Source of the DNA: Lucifuga dentata
Taxonomy: Eukaryota; Chordata; Actinopteri; Ophidiiformes; Bythitidae
Direction: 5' to 3'
Length of the DNA stretch: 64,000 nt
Assembly: GCA_014773175.1 (NCBI GenBank)
Contig: VXCM01000326.1
Coordinates: 62,001-126,000 of the forward strand
Below are positions 47,263 through 57,873 of the stretch, piece after piece. A program made the translations under genes and the position numbers. Each line of letters starts with the position of its first letter. Position 1 is the first letter of the stretch. Below the pieces are notes generated by a model, which saw only the letters and a list, made by a program, of their open reading frames with translations, was not told the DNA's origin and did no database searches.

Positions 47263-47335
47263 AAAAAGCTGCACTTTTGTGCAGCTTTTTTTGTATTTGC
47301 ATCATTGTATTTTTCTTGTATTTGCATCATTCTTG
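47263..47335. repeat. Hairpin followed by duplicated octamer-containing block
   Basis: AAAAAGCTGCAC and GTGCAGCTTTTT form a 12-bp stem with a 4-base loop (47263-47290). TTGTATTTGCATCATT follows twice. Each repeat contains ATTTGCAT, the POU octamer consensus. Confidence 0.7.
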
Positions 47336-47481
47336 GTGTGTAACGGCCTTCAATCTGGCTTTAAGAAGGTTCATTCACACTTTCACACTCAGTATACAAC
47401 ATACCAAAGAATCAAACACAGATCTGCTCATGTCATTTCCTTCAACTACCAATTAATATCAGTCAAAAACATGTATCTGTG

Positions 47482-47612
47482 AGACAATGGGGGGTGAGGG
47501 GGTGGGGGATGCCAATGATGCCTTGGCCAAATAAGTCCGCAATTGTNAGACAATGGGGGGTGAGGGGGTGGGGGATGCCAATGATGCCTTGGCCAAATAA
47601 GTCCGCAATTGT
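47482..47612. repeat. 65-bp direct duplication around N at 47547 (probable join artefact)
   Basis: Bases 47482-47546, a G-rich block plus CCAATGATGCCTTGG, recur at 47548-47612. Confidence 0.75.
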
Positions 47613-47762
47613 TGCTTTCTCCATGCCACCCTTTCTCTTTTTAGAATTCATTTTTCGTCTAAGCGCCAAGAAAATTATGAAAGAAAAAATTTATGTTTGC
47701 TTAGTTTGAGTTAATTTTAATTAACATTATATTGTACAGTGCAAAGGCAACCAGCCAGCCTA

Positions 47763-47812
47763 CCAATGGCTGAGGTCCATCAGGAAAAGTCCCGCCTCTC
47801 CCAATGGCCAAT
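47763..47812 (+). promoter_or_regulatory. Cluster of three CCAAT boxes with a GC-box-like site
   Basis: CCAAT occurs at 47763, 47801 and 47808, the last two in CCCAATGGCCAATCT, with CCCGCCTC just upstream at 47791. The combination resembles a proximal promoter module, but no first exon or TATA box is evident. Confidence 0.3.
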
Positions 47813-49432
47813 CTGACCCTGCTGTCTATCCATTATTCATACCAAAGATCTTACCACATAATTTGAGTCATCCAGCAGTGTTGATCTAAGATTAGATCAG
47901 TGATGCTGATCTGATTAATATTAAAATGTACTTTCTGACAGAGTGGACAAGAATGGTCTGACATTATCTATGCCATGGCTTCTGAGGAGGTAAAAGAGGC
48001 TTTTTCTCTATTTTCCTGATGCTCTGTCTCCATCCACCTCCATGTTTCTGTCTATTTATTTTCTGCCTGTTTGTCTCTGTTATTCTGACACACTCTAAGC
48101 TTGTTTGTCACTTTTTCTGCATCTTTTTTTTATTTTCTCAATCCTCGTATCACTCATTCATAACAGATGAGATAAGGTGAGGAGGAAAAACACAACACTG
48201 ATGATAACATTAAAGGTGTCAGACTTTGTAGAAATGGCAAAGAAAGAACGTTGGAGTCTTTTCACATCAGAGTTTATAATAAGCCAATATAATGAAATCT
48301 GATATATTATAAAACTGAATCACTGTTGAATTACAAATTACTGTCTGGACTGCAAAATTTTGCATTGCAGTGTTATGCTTTTAATTGTTTTTCCTCATGT
48401 TTCTAGTGTAATAAATGTATGGAGTATCTGCTGAACATTGTCAAAATTAAAAAAAAAACTTGAGGTTTCTACCTATAGATCCTGGGTCCTGAACTGCTCA
48501 TAGTGTTTTATTTTAGATATCCTCCTTTTAGATGTCCTTTACTTCTTTTACTTATTTTCAGCAATATATTACACCTGCTTAGAAACATCCCCAAATGACA
48601 AGTTACGAGATCATTTTGAGATAATCTTCACTGAAAACAAACATCTTCTATCATAAATAAACATGCTTCATTCTCTAAGTTTTGCCACTCAGATTTCCTC
48701 TTAATTATCATCTTTGAAATAATCCTTCACGAGTCACTTGATTTTATTATATCTTCTTCCTCTTCATATATTCTGGATGCTGGTTGGTGCAGCACCATAA
48801 TGTTGCCAAGCTGCCTTCCAGAGCTCCCAGCAGGATGTTATTATGTGGCATACTGGGCCCAGTTAACGCTCACACCAGCATATCTGCCCGGTTGGCTGCA
48901 ACCAGAACTAGAAGCTAGAAATTATTGCCATTTGCTGTAGGAGATTTAATTTGATTGGGAGTGAAACAGTGAAATTATTCACCAGCTCAGCACGGTTGCT
49001 GATTACAGATAAGCTGCTGGACCAACCAGATGGAACCTCTCGTTTCATGATCCAAAGGCATTTATTAAATGTGAGAGCTACGTTTGTGTTTCGGTTAATA
49101 TGAAGTGAGATGGGAAAAGGATGTTTGGGATGTTTTATGAAAAAATGTTCTAAAAACTATTATTTGTCCAAAGCGAGCCACTGCAGTAGCTATATATTAC
49201 CAAAAAAAAAAAAAAAAAAAATTCAATTTGAGATTTTTTTGTTGAAGTGGATGACCAGTTTATTTTTTTTTAAATGGCTGTCACGTTTTCATGTTCTTAG
49301 CATCAATACATGTAGAAAAATCAAACAGCAGTAAACACTTCCTTATAGTAAATGTGTAAAGAAGCGAAGATAAATAACTAAGGATTTTATGAATTACCAG
49401 CAGAAAGTCTTCAGTAATAGTTTCTAAGTGTC
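47813..49432. other. Non-coding stretch
   Basis: No gene was seen. Complex unique sequence at about 48780-49060 could be a conserved element. An A-run lies at 49202-49220. Confidence 0.45.
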
Positions 49433-49446
49433 TCTCTCTCTCTCTG

Positions 49447-49495
<49 letters not shown>
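49433..49495. repeat. (CT)n(CA)n compound microsatellite
   Basis: A CT array with one interruption passes into a CA array. Confidence 0.95.
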
Positions 49496-49496
<1 letters not shown>

Positions 49497-49760
49497 GGAA
49501 GGCATCACTGGGTAACATGACCATAGCTAGAACATACCAATTCAGTCTTCTTGTCTCTCCATTACTTCATCTCCAGATTTGAATATTACAGTTTGTGTTA
49601 TGCCACTATTTTAAATTGTATCAAAAAGACAGTTTTAGCAGCTAATTCAATGGAATTTCTCCAATATTCACCATTTAAAGAAGAAGGAAGCACCTCTGGA
49701 GTGAATTTTATAGCTTTTCAAGATTATGCTGACATATCAAATCATTTGTCTGTGACACAT

Positions 49761-49794
49761 AAATTCAAAACCATCGCTTGATGGTTTTGAATTT
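49761..49794. repeat. Perfect 15-bp stem hairpin
   Basis: AAATTCAAAACCATC, loop GCTT, then GATGGTTTTGAATTT. The stem is perfect. Confidence 0.9.
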
Positions 49795-50284
49795 GTCTGT
49801 CATGATGATGAAAACTGATGACATTTTGATGATGAAAATGGCTTCCGATTTAGACGAGTCTCTTCAATGTTCATATATTCAACATACATACATGCTTGAG
49901 GTGCTTTTACTTGACCCCAGATGTGTTGCTTGCAGCTGTATTTCATTCTTAGATTCTCCCTCACTTTACTGAAAAGACCCATAATCTGATTCTCTCAGAG
50001 AAAACCTGCTGACACTAAGACTAAAGCAGAGCTTCTGTTTCTCTGTATTTGGATTCTTCTTGTTTATTTATATGGAACAAAAAAAGCTAATTTGCCAAAG
50101 ATGCCTGTATTCTTCCATTATCATGTAAATAGACTAAGCAGCCCTCTCACGATTCTTGCCTTTTTTCCACAGACAAAAAATAACAGACCCTCTGGGATAT
50201 AAACAGTGCTCATAATAGTGGCGTCTCTGTGTTCACTCTTTCTGCCTTTCTCTCTTTTTCTTTCTCCTGGAGGTCAGCGGCAGC

Positions 50285-50325
50285 ACTCACCTGTAAGAAC
50301 AGAGAAAAAGGAAAAAGAAGAAAAG
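50285..50325 (-). promoter_or_regulatory. Candidate recursive splice site (minus strand)
   Basis: Read on the minus strand, a 33-base stretch that is almost all pyrimidine (complement of 50293-50325, ending CTCTGTTCTTAC) runs into AG (50292-50291) and then directly into GTGAGT (50290-50285). A strong 3' splice site fused to a strong 5' splice site is the ratchet-point arrangement used to remove very long introns in steps. A donor-like GTGAGA downstream (minus strand, around 50150-50145) could bound a 140-base recursive exon (50290-50151). No coding exon is firmly known on this strand, so function is inference. Confidence 0.4.
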
Positions 50326-51181
50326 TTAATGGTATATACATAGATAATGTATCTTCAAAACATTTTTCAGAAGATTTATCTCAAAATTAAAAAATCACCC
50401 CAGTAGTCAGTTTCTTTCTACGGAGTGTTTAATTGTTTCAGATTAGACATGCTTCACATAAGCTTTCACCGGTTTCTGTTAAAAAATAATTGCCGATATT
50501 ACTGGTACTTGATTTTTTAAAAATAAGCCTGATTTCATTAATATCCAGTGACCTTGTGCTCTGCTGATATGTCTGTGTTATAATTCAGCTTCATTATCCT
50601 TATAAAAGCAAGGGAAAATAGACTCAAATTTGATTCCTATTTGACAGCTGATTTCAAAGAGCAGTGGGAAACTAAGAAAAGATAAGGACATAATTTAACT
50701 GCAGTGACTGCAGGAGTGGAAAAAAGTTGAATATTTATTTTTTGAAAACACCTCATAACTGCATAATTTTAGATTTTCTTTGTAGCTTGGCTAACAGATA
50801 AAATGACAAAGTATTCACGCTATTCTTCATGTTCCAAATATTTGTGCAAATGTATTAATATGTATTAGAACCATCTGAAATTTGTTTTCCTACTGTACAC
50901 AGGTGATTACATTCATGTGCAAATTAAGTTTGAATTTTTAAGTAAATTAAGCAAATTAAGTTTGTATTTTTTTCACACATCATTGTGCTTTTACCNAAAA
51001 AAAAAAAAAAAAGTATATAAATTTATTTACACATTGTATGATCTTCATAATTTATGGGCAAATGAAGGTTTATACATTATGTTACCTCTGCATGTGTGCA
51101 TGTGTATGCATGATGTAATACCGTCAAAAATCTCGGGGGCAGTATTGTTTATATTGCTCTAAGGATTTTACAGGCTCATGC
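50326..51181. other. Non-coding stretch
   Basis: No gene was seen. An A-run follows N at 50996. The rest is A+T-rich unique sequence. Confidence 0.5.
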
Positions 51182-51300
51182 ATTAACGGTTCCGACCCTT
51201 GCCCAAGCTCTCTGAGAAGACAAGGAAAAAACTCCTTAAAAATGGGGTGAAAAAAGTGGAAGAAACTCCAAAATTTAAACGGGCAATACCGCTTTCTGAT
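51182..51300 (+). mobile_element. Degraded dispersed repeat resembling a fish retroelement 3' region
   Basis: CTTGCCCAAGCTCTCTGAGA, then AAGGAAAAAACTCCTTAAAA and GGAAGAAACTCC, follow the order of a common teleost repeat (CTCTCCGAG ... GGAAAAACTCC ... GGAAGAAACC). The identification is from memory of the pattern. The copy is short and diverged. Confidence 0.4.
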
Positions 51301-51574
51301 ATCAACAGACAGTCAGGCTGCTGTGGATAGCTCTAAATCCAGCTTAAAATTTTGTTAATTAAAAAAATAATAAATAAAAAAATACAGAGCACATTTATGA
51401 ACACATTAAAAGATTTGAAAGGAGGAGAGCTACAGTTAATGGAGCTGCAACAGAATGAGCATATAAAAGTTCTAATGATTTCTCACATCTTTACAGTGTT
51501 CAGAAATTATCATTAATATTACACATTAAAGCATAACAATCCATGGTATGCAATAACGTTGCTGCACGATATTT

Positions 51575-51578
<4 letters not shown>

Positions 51579-51624
<46 letters not shown>

Positions 51625-51762
51625 CTTGGCTATCTATTAGTGGTTATCACCATGTGGCTCAGAGCCCAGCTCATATCTGAGGGAGATGCTGTTTATGAAG
51701 CACCATCAAACCTGAAGAGATGGAGCCAAGCGTAACAGCATTTCACACCGCAGTAGCTCTAC

Positions 51763-51809
<47 letters not shown>
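51579..51809. repeat. Two (CT)n microsatellites
   Basis: CT arrays at about 51579-51622 and 51767-51808 flank about 145 bases of unique sequence. Confidence 0.95.
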
Positions 51810-51812
<3 letters not shown>

Positions 51813-52912
51813 CTGATGCATATAGTCACAATGTGGCTGTCGTGACTGATGACTTCACATGGAAACAGTACATCCGTGTAACAGTAAGTAAGCTTTAGTT
51901 TAAAATCTTATGTACGCTGAGGATTTGGAGTGTTTTACATACTAGGACTGTTAAAGAAAAGACAAAAGTCTATGAAAAGTGTATGAAAATAACATTTTCC
52001 CTCTAAAAACAGAATTACTTTGCGTATTAGCCAAACCACATTGCTCCTATGTGAAATTCAATGAGTGGATGTAATTTATGATGGAATCACTCTATTATAT
52101 GACCACATTGTCCATCCAAATTATTTAAATTATTCATTATTTGTGGTGTTCCCATGATAGGACTATCAGCCAAAAAGTTGTGTTTATTATAGAAATTATG
52201 CATGCGGTATTTGTCTACAAAATGTGCCTGACTTGCAGAAAGAACAAACTGGCAGCCTGAGACCTTAAACAATCTAAATGAGCATAAAAACTAAGAATTA
52301 AATCACAATGTCCAATAAACCAAAACCCTGAGCAAACACTTTCCTCACACAGATTCTCCGTGGAAGTGTTTCTGTCACTGCAGCACAATAAATATGACCA
52401 CAAATGGATTAAGCACCACTGACATAAATATACTGGAATAGTTAAAGTGGAGAAGTTCAGCTTATTTGGCTAATGTTCATTTCTACTCTATATGTGTCCT
52501 TAAATGCCTACATTTACTGTAAATCCACAGTTTATCATTACATGTATGATAATATAGCTCGCTATAGGTGAAGCTCTATGTGATTCAAATGTCCATTTTT
52601 GATTTAACAGACCACCATCTTTACCTGACCTTGACAAACTTGCCTTTAACCGTAATCGTGCTTTGGTTGCCTGTGAAAAAACAGAGATGGCAAACATTTT
52701 TGCCTACACATTACTGTACATATGATACGCTGAATATTAATGTCAAAAATATTATTAATCTCCAAATTCAATATCAATGTCTTATTAATATCTTGATAAA
52801 TAGCATATTCTGGAATGCATTACATCTTTCCATATTTTGCTTAGCAAATTATGTCTGTTCATTAAAAATAGAATCCTTGATTAAAGGTTACATTTTAAAG
52901 TTTACATTTAAA
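51810..52912. other. Non-coding stretch
   Basis: A+T-rich unique sequence. Open frames here are short and unlike protein. Confidence 0.5.
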
Positions 52913-52923
52913 ATCTATCTATC

Positions 52924-52992
<69 letters not shown>

Positions 52993-53070
52993 CATCCATC
53001 CATCCATCCATCCATCCATCCATCCATCCATCCACCCACCCATCCATCCATCCATCCATGCATCCATCAT
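52913..53070. repeat. (TATC)n(CATC)n compound microsatellite
   Basis: About 18 TATC units pass into about 19 CATC/CACC units. It creates a long but meaningless open frame of repeated short motifs on the plus strand. Confidence 0.95.
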
Positions 53071-54540
53071 TCCCAGTATTAAAATACTTTATTTTTCTCT
53101 ACTTGTGCCTATAGCTACTTAGTTTTTTTTTTTTGTTACTCTGAAGCATTTTGTAGCTTAGTTTTGAAAGCATCCCATAACATCCTTGGAATCAAATTGA
53201 AGTCCAGCTTGTGTAGTGAACCAGTAAAACCTCATCAAACTAAAAAAAAAAAAAAAAAAAAAAAATACAAGAAGTATTGGAGCAAGGCAACCAAATGAAG
53301 AATAACAGTTAAAGCAGAAGAAGAACAAGCAATGAGGCTTTAATTATGTGTTCAGATTGATGGGAGATTTGCCAAGGCACACATGGATTTTACATGACAT
53401 GCTGCACATGTTGCACTCCAACAGCAGAAGAAAATGTGTTATAACTTTCAGGATTTAAAATCGATGAGTTGCAGCACACAACAAGGCAGAGTAGAACTAG
53501 CAATCTGGTTTATAAAACTATACCATGGCTGCTTAAAACTCCTACCTTTGAAATTCTTGCACGATATTCTGTTGCTTTACACTGATCACCTTCTTGTTGA
53601 GACATCAGCAGCATGATGGATATGAGTATAATAGTCTAATGAGTCTACGGTTCTTATTTTCTAGTTAACGTCCCTAAATATTGGATATGTGATAAAGTCC
53701 GGAGGCGTCGTTCTCCCTGGTGAAATTAAAGTATAAATTATCCTTTTGCAGCTCTAAATTCATGCAATCCAACAGAGCCCTGGGGTGGCAGCATTAAAGA
53801 GTGAGATAAAACTGACCTTGAATAAAAAAAATTTACATATGGCTGATTGCATTTACTGTAAGTTATGCCTGCAAAGAATAGAGATTTAGAACTTAATAGG
53901 ACTAATAATAAAGCCTGTCTGAATACACTGTTTTCAGTCTGTTAAGAATTTATTATATATTTATTTTATATTATTATATATTATTTTATATTTTATATAT
54001 TTATTATTATATGTTTATTTTTTCAGCCTGTTAAGAATGTGTTTAAGAATTGAAACACTTGACAATTTTCATGCATTGACATTCTTGCTTTGATTAATAA
54101 GATTACACTGTGTTGTTTTGTGTTTGCCTTCAGTCTTTCAGAGAAAATAAACACAAACCTACAGTTAATTAAAGGTCAAAACTTACACTTTTTATCGGTG
54201 TCAAAAACCTTTTCATACTTCATCTTGCTTTTTTTAAAAAAAAGGGCCGTTCAGTGATGATTTACATCGACTTCCTCTAACTTCAGCCCTAATGGAGAAA
54301 CTCTTTTTATTGTCATGACATGTTTGATTCTGCTTGGTTAATATCAGAAACAACAGACGGGGACCTTTGCTTTGTTTAGAAAGCAAATACTAAATTAGTT
54401 ATAGGCCACTTACAACACACAGTTACTATGGAAACTGATTTGGCAGTAGGAGGTGTTAGACAAATTGTACTGGATGAAATGTAATCAAACCTTTTTTCCT
54501 TCATTATGTAAATGAAACATTATACAGAAAAATGGATTTT
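53071..54540. other. Non-coding stretch, A+T-rich
   Basis: No gene was seen. An A-run lies at 53242-53265, and a TTTATATTATTA-type low-complexity tract at about 53947-54025. Confidence 0.55.
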
Positions 54541-55084
54541 TGAAGGACCATATCATTGATATAAGCCCAAAAAAATACTACCTGCATACACGTTACATTA
54601 ATAACAACCAATTTCAAAACATAAAACCATATCCCTGTAGTCAAAATCTCCCAGTCATTTAAAATCAAATGTTCAAGTGATACACCTATCTTAAAATTCT
54701 GCCTGCTAATACATGCAACACATCAAATGTAGATGGCATGGTTCTCTTTTTTTTTTTTTTCCTCTGTAAAAACAGTCTTCTCCTGGGATTATATTCCCTG
54801 ACGGAGACATATATTGTCTTCCATGCAGCTCTGTGTTGGACTGGTTACATAAAGTTACCATGCCAACAATTTAATAGATGTGTTCACTGTTCTGGATAAC
54901 TTATGTGAAGCACATTTCAAGTCTTTACAAATTGATGTTTATTGCCTTCTGAATGAACTGAAACCAAGCAGTCTGGAAGGTACGAAAAACAATTCTAATA
55001 TTTCCTGCTCCAATAGTATGTTTTGGGAAATGGTTATCAGTGATATGTGTATATGTGGCAAAAGTACTGGTATAGTCCTTAAAG
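54541..55084 (-). mobile_element. Palindromic-end MITE family, copy 5 (full length)
   Basis: The left end TGAAGGACCATATCATTG and the right end TACTGGTATAGTCCTTAAAG are inverted. Internal blocks AAAATCAAATGTTCAAGTGA, GGGATTATATTCCCTG and AATGAACTGAAACCAAGCAG are in the same order as in copy 4. Subterminal TGCATGTTTGAGC is lost on the left. There is no coding frame. Confidence 0.75.
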
Positions 55085-56065
55085 GAGAAATCTACAATTG
55101 TTCTGTTTGTCTCTTCTTCCTTTCTCACCCTCTCTCACTCTCTGTGTGTTCTATCACTTTAATAACAAAACTTTTATCATTCAGAATGAACTCCCACCTT
55201 CGCATTTGTCTCCGTTTCTCCTGACTTACTGCTTTAAGGCAATGAGGAAAGCATGGTGATGGGTTCAATGAGAAACACTGAGATAACTTGATGAATGCTG
55301 CTCCTGACTGGAATATTTTTTTTGGGATAAGACGAGGCTTCAGTGCAGCAAAGTGTAAATCCTCACACAGCTTAGACCTTCACATTTTTCTCTTCACTAT
55401 TCTCCAGAGGTATTTATGATTTTTGTTACAGCTGAAAAAACACCACTCCATCAGGTTTTTACCGCATACACCGAACTGAAATAGGAAAATATAAACATTC
55501 ATTATGTTATGTTGACATCTGTACATTTCCTCATTTCATGGCTCATTGGTTTCAGTCAAAGCTGCTTCTACATATTTCTACACAGCACATAGCCAGGAAT
55601 ATTGATTTACACAATGTCTTTACATCTGTGGGAAAATTAACTAAAATACATACTTGTTTTCATTTCACACTATTTCAGATGCAGTAATTGCAGTTGTATT
55701 TTGTGTGACAATTTTCTTATATTAACTACTGTAACTATCCACCTTATCCAATTATTATTATTTATATCATGTCAGTGACAACATTTTGAGATTTTTTTTA
55801 TCTGGGTATTCAAGCTGTGATGAACACTATAATAATCTTTACTTTCTTATTTGCTTGGCTCCTGCATAGTTTAACTGCACCCAGAGGAAGTCTTAAATTA
55901 AGACTTTCTTTTTAGAAAGTCTTAACAGTGTGTAAAGCAAATTTCAATTTAAAAAAAAAACGAAAATAAAAGTAAATGCAGCGTAGCAAAGCAAAAGACA
56001 TGACATAGCCTTCTGAAAGATTAGAACAGGCTTCAATCCCACTTTATGTAACTTTATGGAATTGC
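55085..56065. other. Non-coding stretch
   Basis: No gene was seen. A small triple-arm palindrome AAGTCTTAA/TTAAGACTT/AAAGTCTTA lies at 55888-55924. Confidence 0.5.
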
Positions 56066-56246
56066 GAACTCTTTGCACAGTACAGTAAACATGTTCTTTT
56101 GCACTATTCTCTGTCTATGCTCTTTGTGTTGTTACTGCACTTCTTGTCTACGTGTACTATATTAAACGTAACACCAGGAGCTCCAGCATTTCATCTCGAC
56201 TGTGTACTTGTATATGGATGGTTTGACAATAAAGCTGATTCTAATT
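56066..56246 (+). mobile_element. LINE 3' tail, plus strand
   Basis: TTTTGCACTATTCTCTGTCT, GCACTTCTTGTCTACG, CACCAGGAGCTCCAGCATTT and the terminal TTTGACAATAAAGCTGATTC followed by TAATTC match the layout of a widespread teleost LINE 3' end, which terminates in ACAATAAAGCTGATTCTGATTC. Only the 3' end is present. Confidence 0.65.
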
Positions 56247-56425
56247 CATCCATCCATTCTACATACCCACTTATCCTGTTCAGAGTTACAGGGAGCTTGA
56301 TTCTATCTCAGCAGTCATTGTGTTAACCTTGGACAGGTTGTCAGTCCATCACAGCACTAACACAGCCTGTGTAATCTATTTAGTCTACCCTACCCGGCAC
56401 CTGAACCCTTGGACTCTAAGATAAG
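56247..56425 (-). mobile_element. LINE 3' tail (L2-like), minus strand
   Basis: It starts with CATCCATCCATTCTACATAC, then CTTATCCTGTTCAGAGTTAC, CTCAGCAGTCATTG and GGACAGGTTGTCAGTCCATC. This is the reverse complement of the same L2-type 3' end seen at 37636-37793. Its 3' end meets the plus-strand tail at 56246. Confidence 0.65.
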
Positions 56426-57519
56426 GCTACACTATAGGTCTTGATGCTCAATTCCAACCTTTTGCTGAAAATCGCATTTTATTGTACAGCGTATTTACAT
56501 GTGGCCCCTATCCACTACCTGTGTTTACACAGGTAGTGCACCCCTGATGCAGAAACTCTGGTTTGCGCTTGCACACATTTCTGAGAAGGATGTAAACAAA
56601 ATGCCACAATAGATGAAAATGAGAGAAATATGTATATACATGATCAGTGGGTTGGCAATTTCTGAATAAGGAGAGAAACATTTGATATGTTATGCAAGCA
56701 TTTATCGCCAAGACTCTCCCATCAGGATACATATTTTCGTTAGCTGTTCACAGTGCAGAAATTAGTGGGAATTGGACCATGGTTGCTGCAACGGGAGCCT
56801 TTTATCACACGCTAGCACATCTATTTGATATAAGCACCACATCAGTGTGTCTGATGTAAATTTCTGTTAATGGAGAATGGTCATTATATTGAATGCTTAC
56901 GTCATTCATATGTGGATAAAGTAGAACAGTACGTGAGTCAGAATGGCAAGGAAATTCCAACCTGTGTATTTAGATTGCAGTCACACGGCAGATATCCCGA
57001 TCATATCCGATTTATTTCCACATATGCGTGTGGCTCAAAACAGATATGAAACTAGTCTATTCAAAATGCTTTTTTTATTCACAGTACATTCTGATATATG
57101 TCAAATGAGAGCAAAAGATCAGAATCAGGTTGCTTGGTAGTGCAATTGCAGCATAATTGAAGACTATAGAAAAACTCTTCAACTGGCTGACATCCATCAC
57201 AATGCAACTCGTACTGTCCTTTTCTCCAAATGATATTTTGTCATAACAAATCACATTATTCAAAGGTCCTCATGAATATTTATGGTGAGGTATGAAGGAG
57301 GACAGTGGAGTTCTAATCATAACTCTTAAAACAACATCTGAATAGTAACTATTTGCTAAAAATGAAGGTGGCATTGAAGCCTCCTGGGACATGTCAGAAT
57401 TACTCCAGCATAACAAAACACCCCATCAAGGTGGCGTTTGTCTGAGGCTGCCAGCAGAGGAGGGGATGCACCTGAAGCCCATCGAGGCTCATCATCGCCA
57501 CTGTAAAACTCATACTCAC
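56426..57519. other. Non-coding stretch
   Basis: No gene was recognised. A short inverted pair ACCTGTGTTTACACAGGT lies near 56517-56534. The rest is unique A+T-rich sequence. Confidence 0.5.
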
Positions 57520-57596
57520 TGATGCAGATGCTGGCTTTAGCAGGGAGAATTTCAATCACATGGTGCGGCAAAAAGCGTGAAAGATTGGAAATCTTT
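57520..57596 (-). other. Candidate 77-bp exon (minus strand), unproven
   Basis: On the minus strand an acceptor-like run TTGTTTACCTGTCCCCACAG ends at 57597, and a donor-like GTGAGT starts at 57519. The 77 bases between are open in one frame. That frame stays open well past the donor, giving an 86-codon frame from 57616 to 57356 with varied composition. I do not recognise the peptide. It could be an alternative or non-coding exon, or chance splice-like sites. It lies on the same strand as the recursive-site candidate 7 kb downstream. Confidence 0.2.
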
Positions 57597-57860
57597 CTGT
57601 GGGGACAGGTAAACAAGAACTGCTGGAATAGGCAAGGCTAGCAGGCTAGCTAGCAGGCTAAGGCTGTGATTATATCTGACATTCACAATGCTATAGCTTG
57701 GCTGCTATACATATCCTGTGTTTGTTTAAAATGTTGGTTATCAACATCAGTTGTGGAAAATATCCCTACAAGAATAGTTGCCATCTTTGTTTGAATTGTT
57801 CAGCAAGATCAGAAGTAGGTGTTCCATTGCCAACCAGGGATGATGTTTTGACTCTCATAT

Positions 57861-57873
57861 CGCCCCCTTGTGG
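57861..57873 (-). promoter_or_regulatory. CTCF-like core motif (minus orientation)
   Basis: The minus strand reads CCACAAGGGGGCG, a close match to the CTCF core. It is convergent with the motif at 11342. Confidence 0.4.

Noticed and set aside
47263..47290. Rho-independent terminator
   Set aside because: The window is vertebrate in character, so the hairpin plus T-run is not a bacterial terminator.
52568..53122. 184-codon plus frame
   Set aside because: Its second half is the translated TATC/CATC microsatellite, and the first half has no homology that I recognise.
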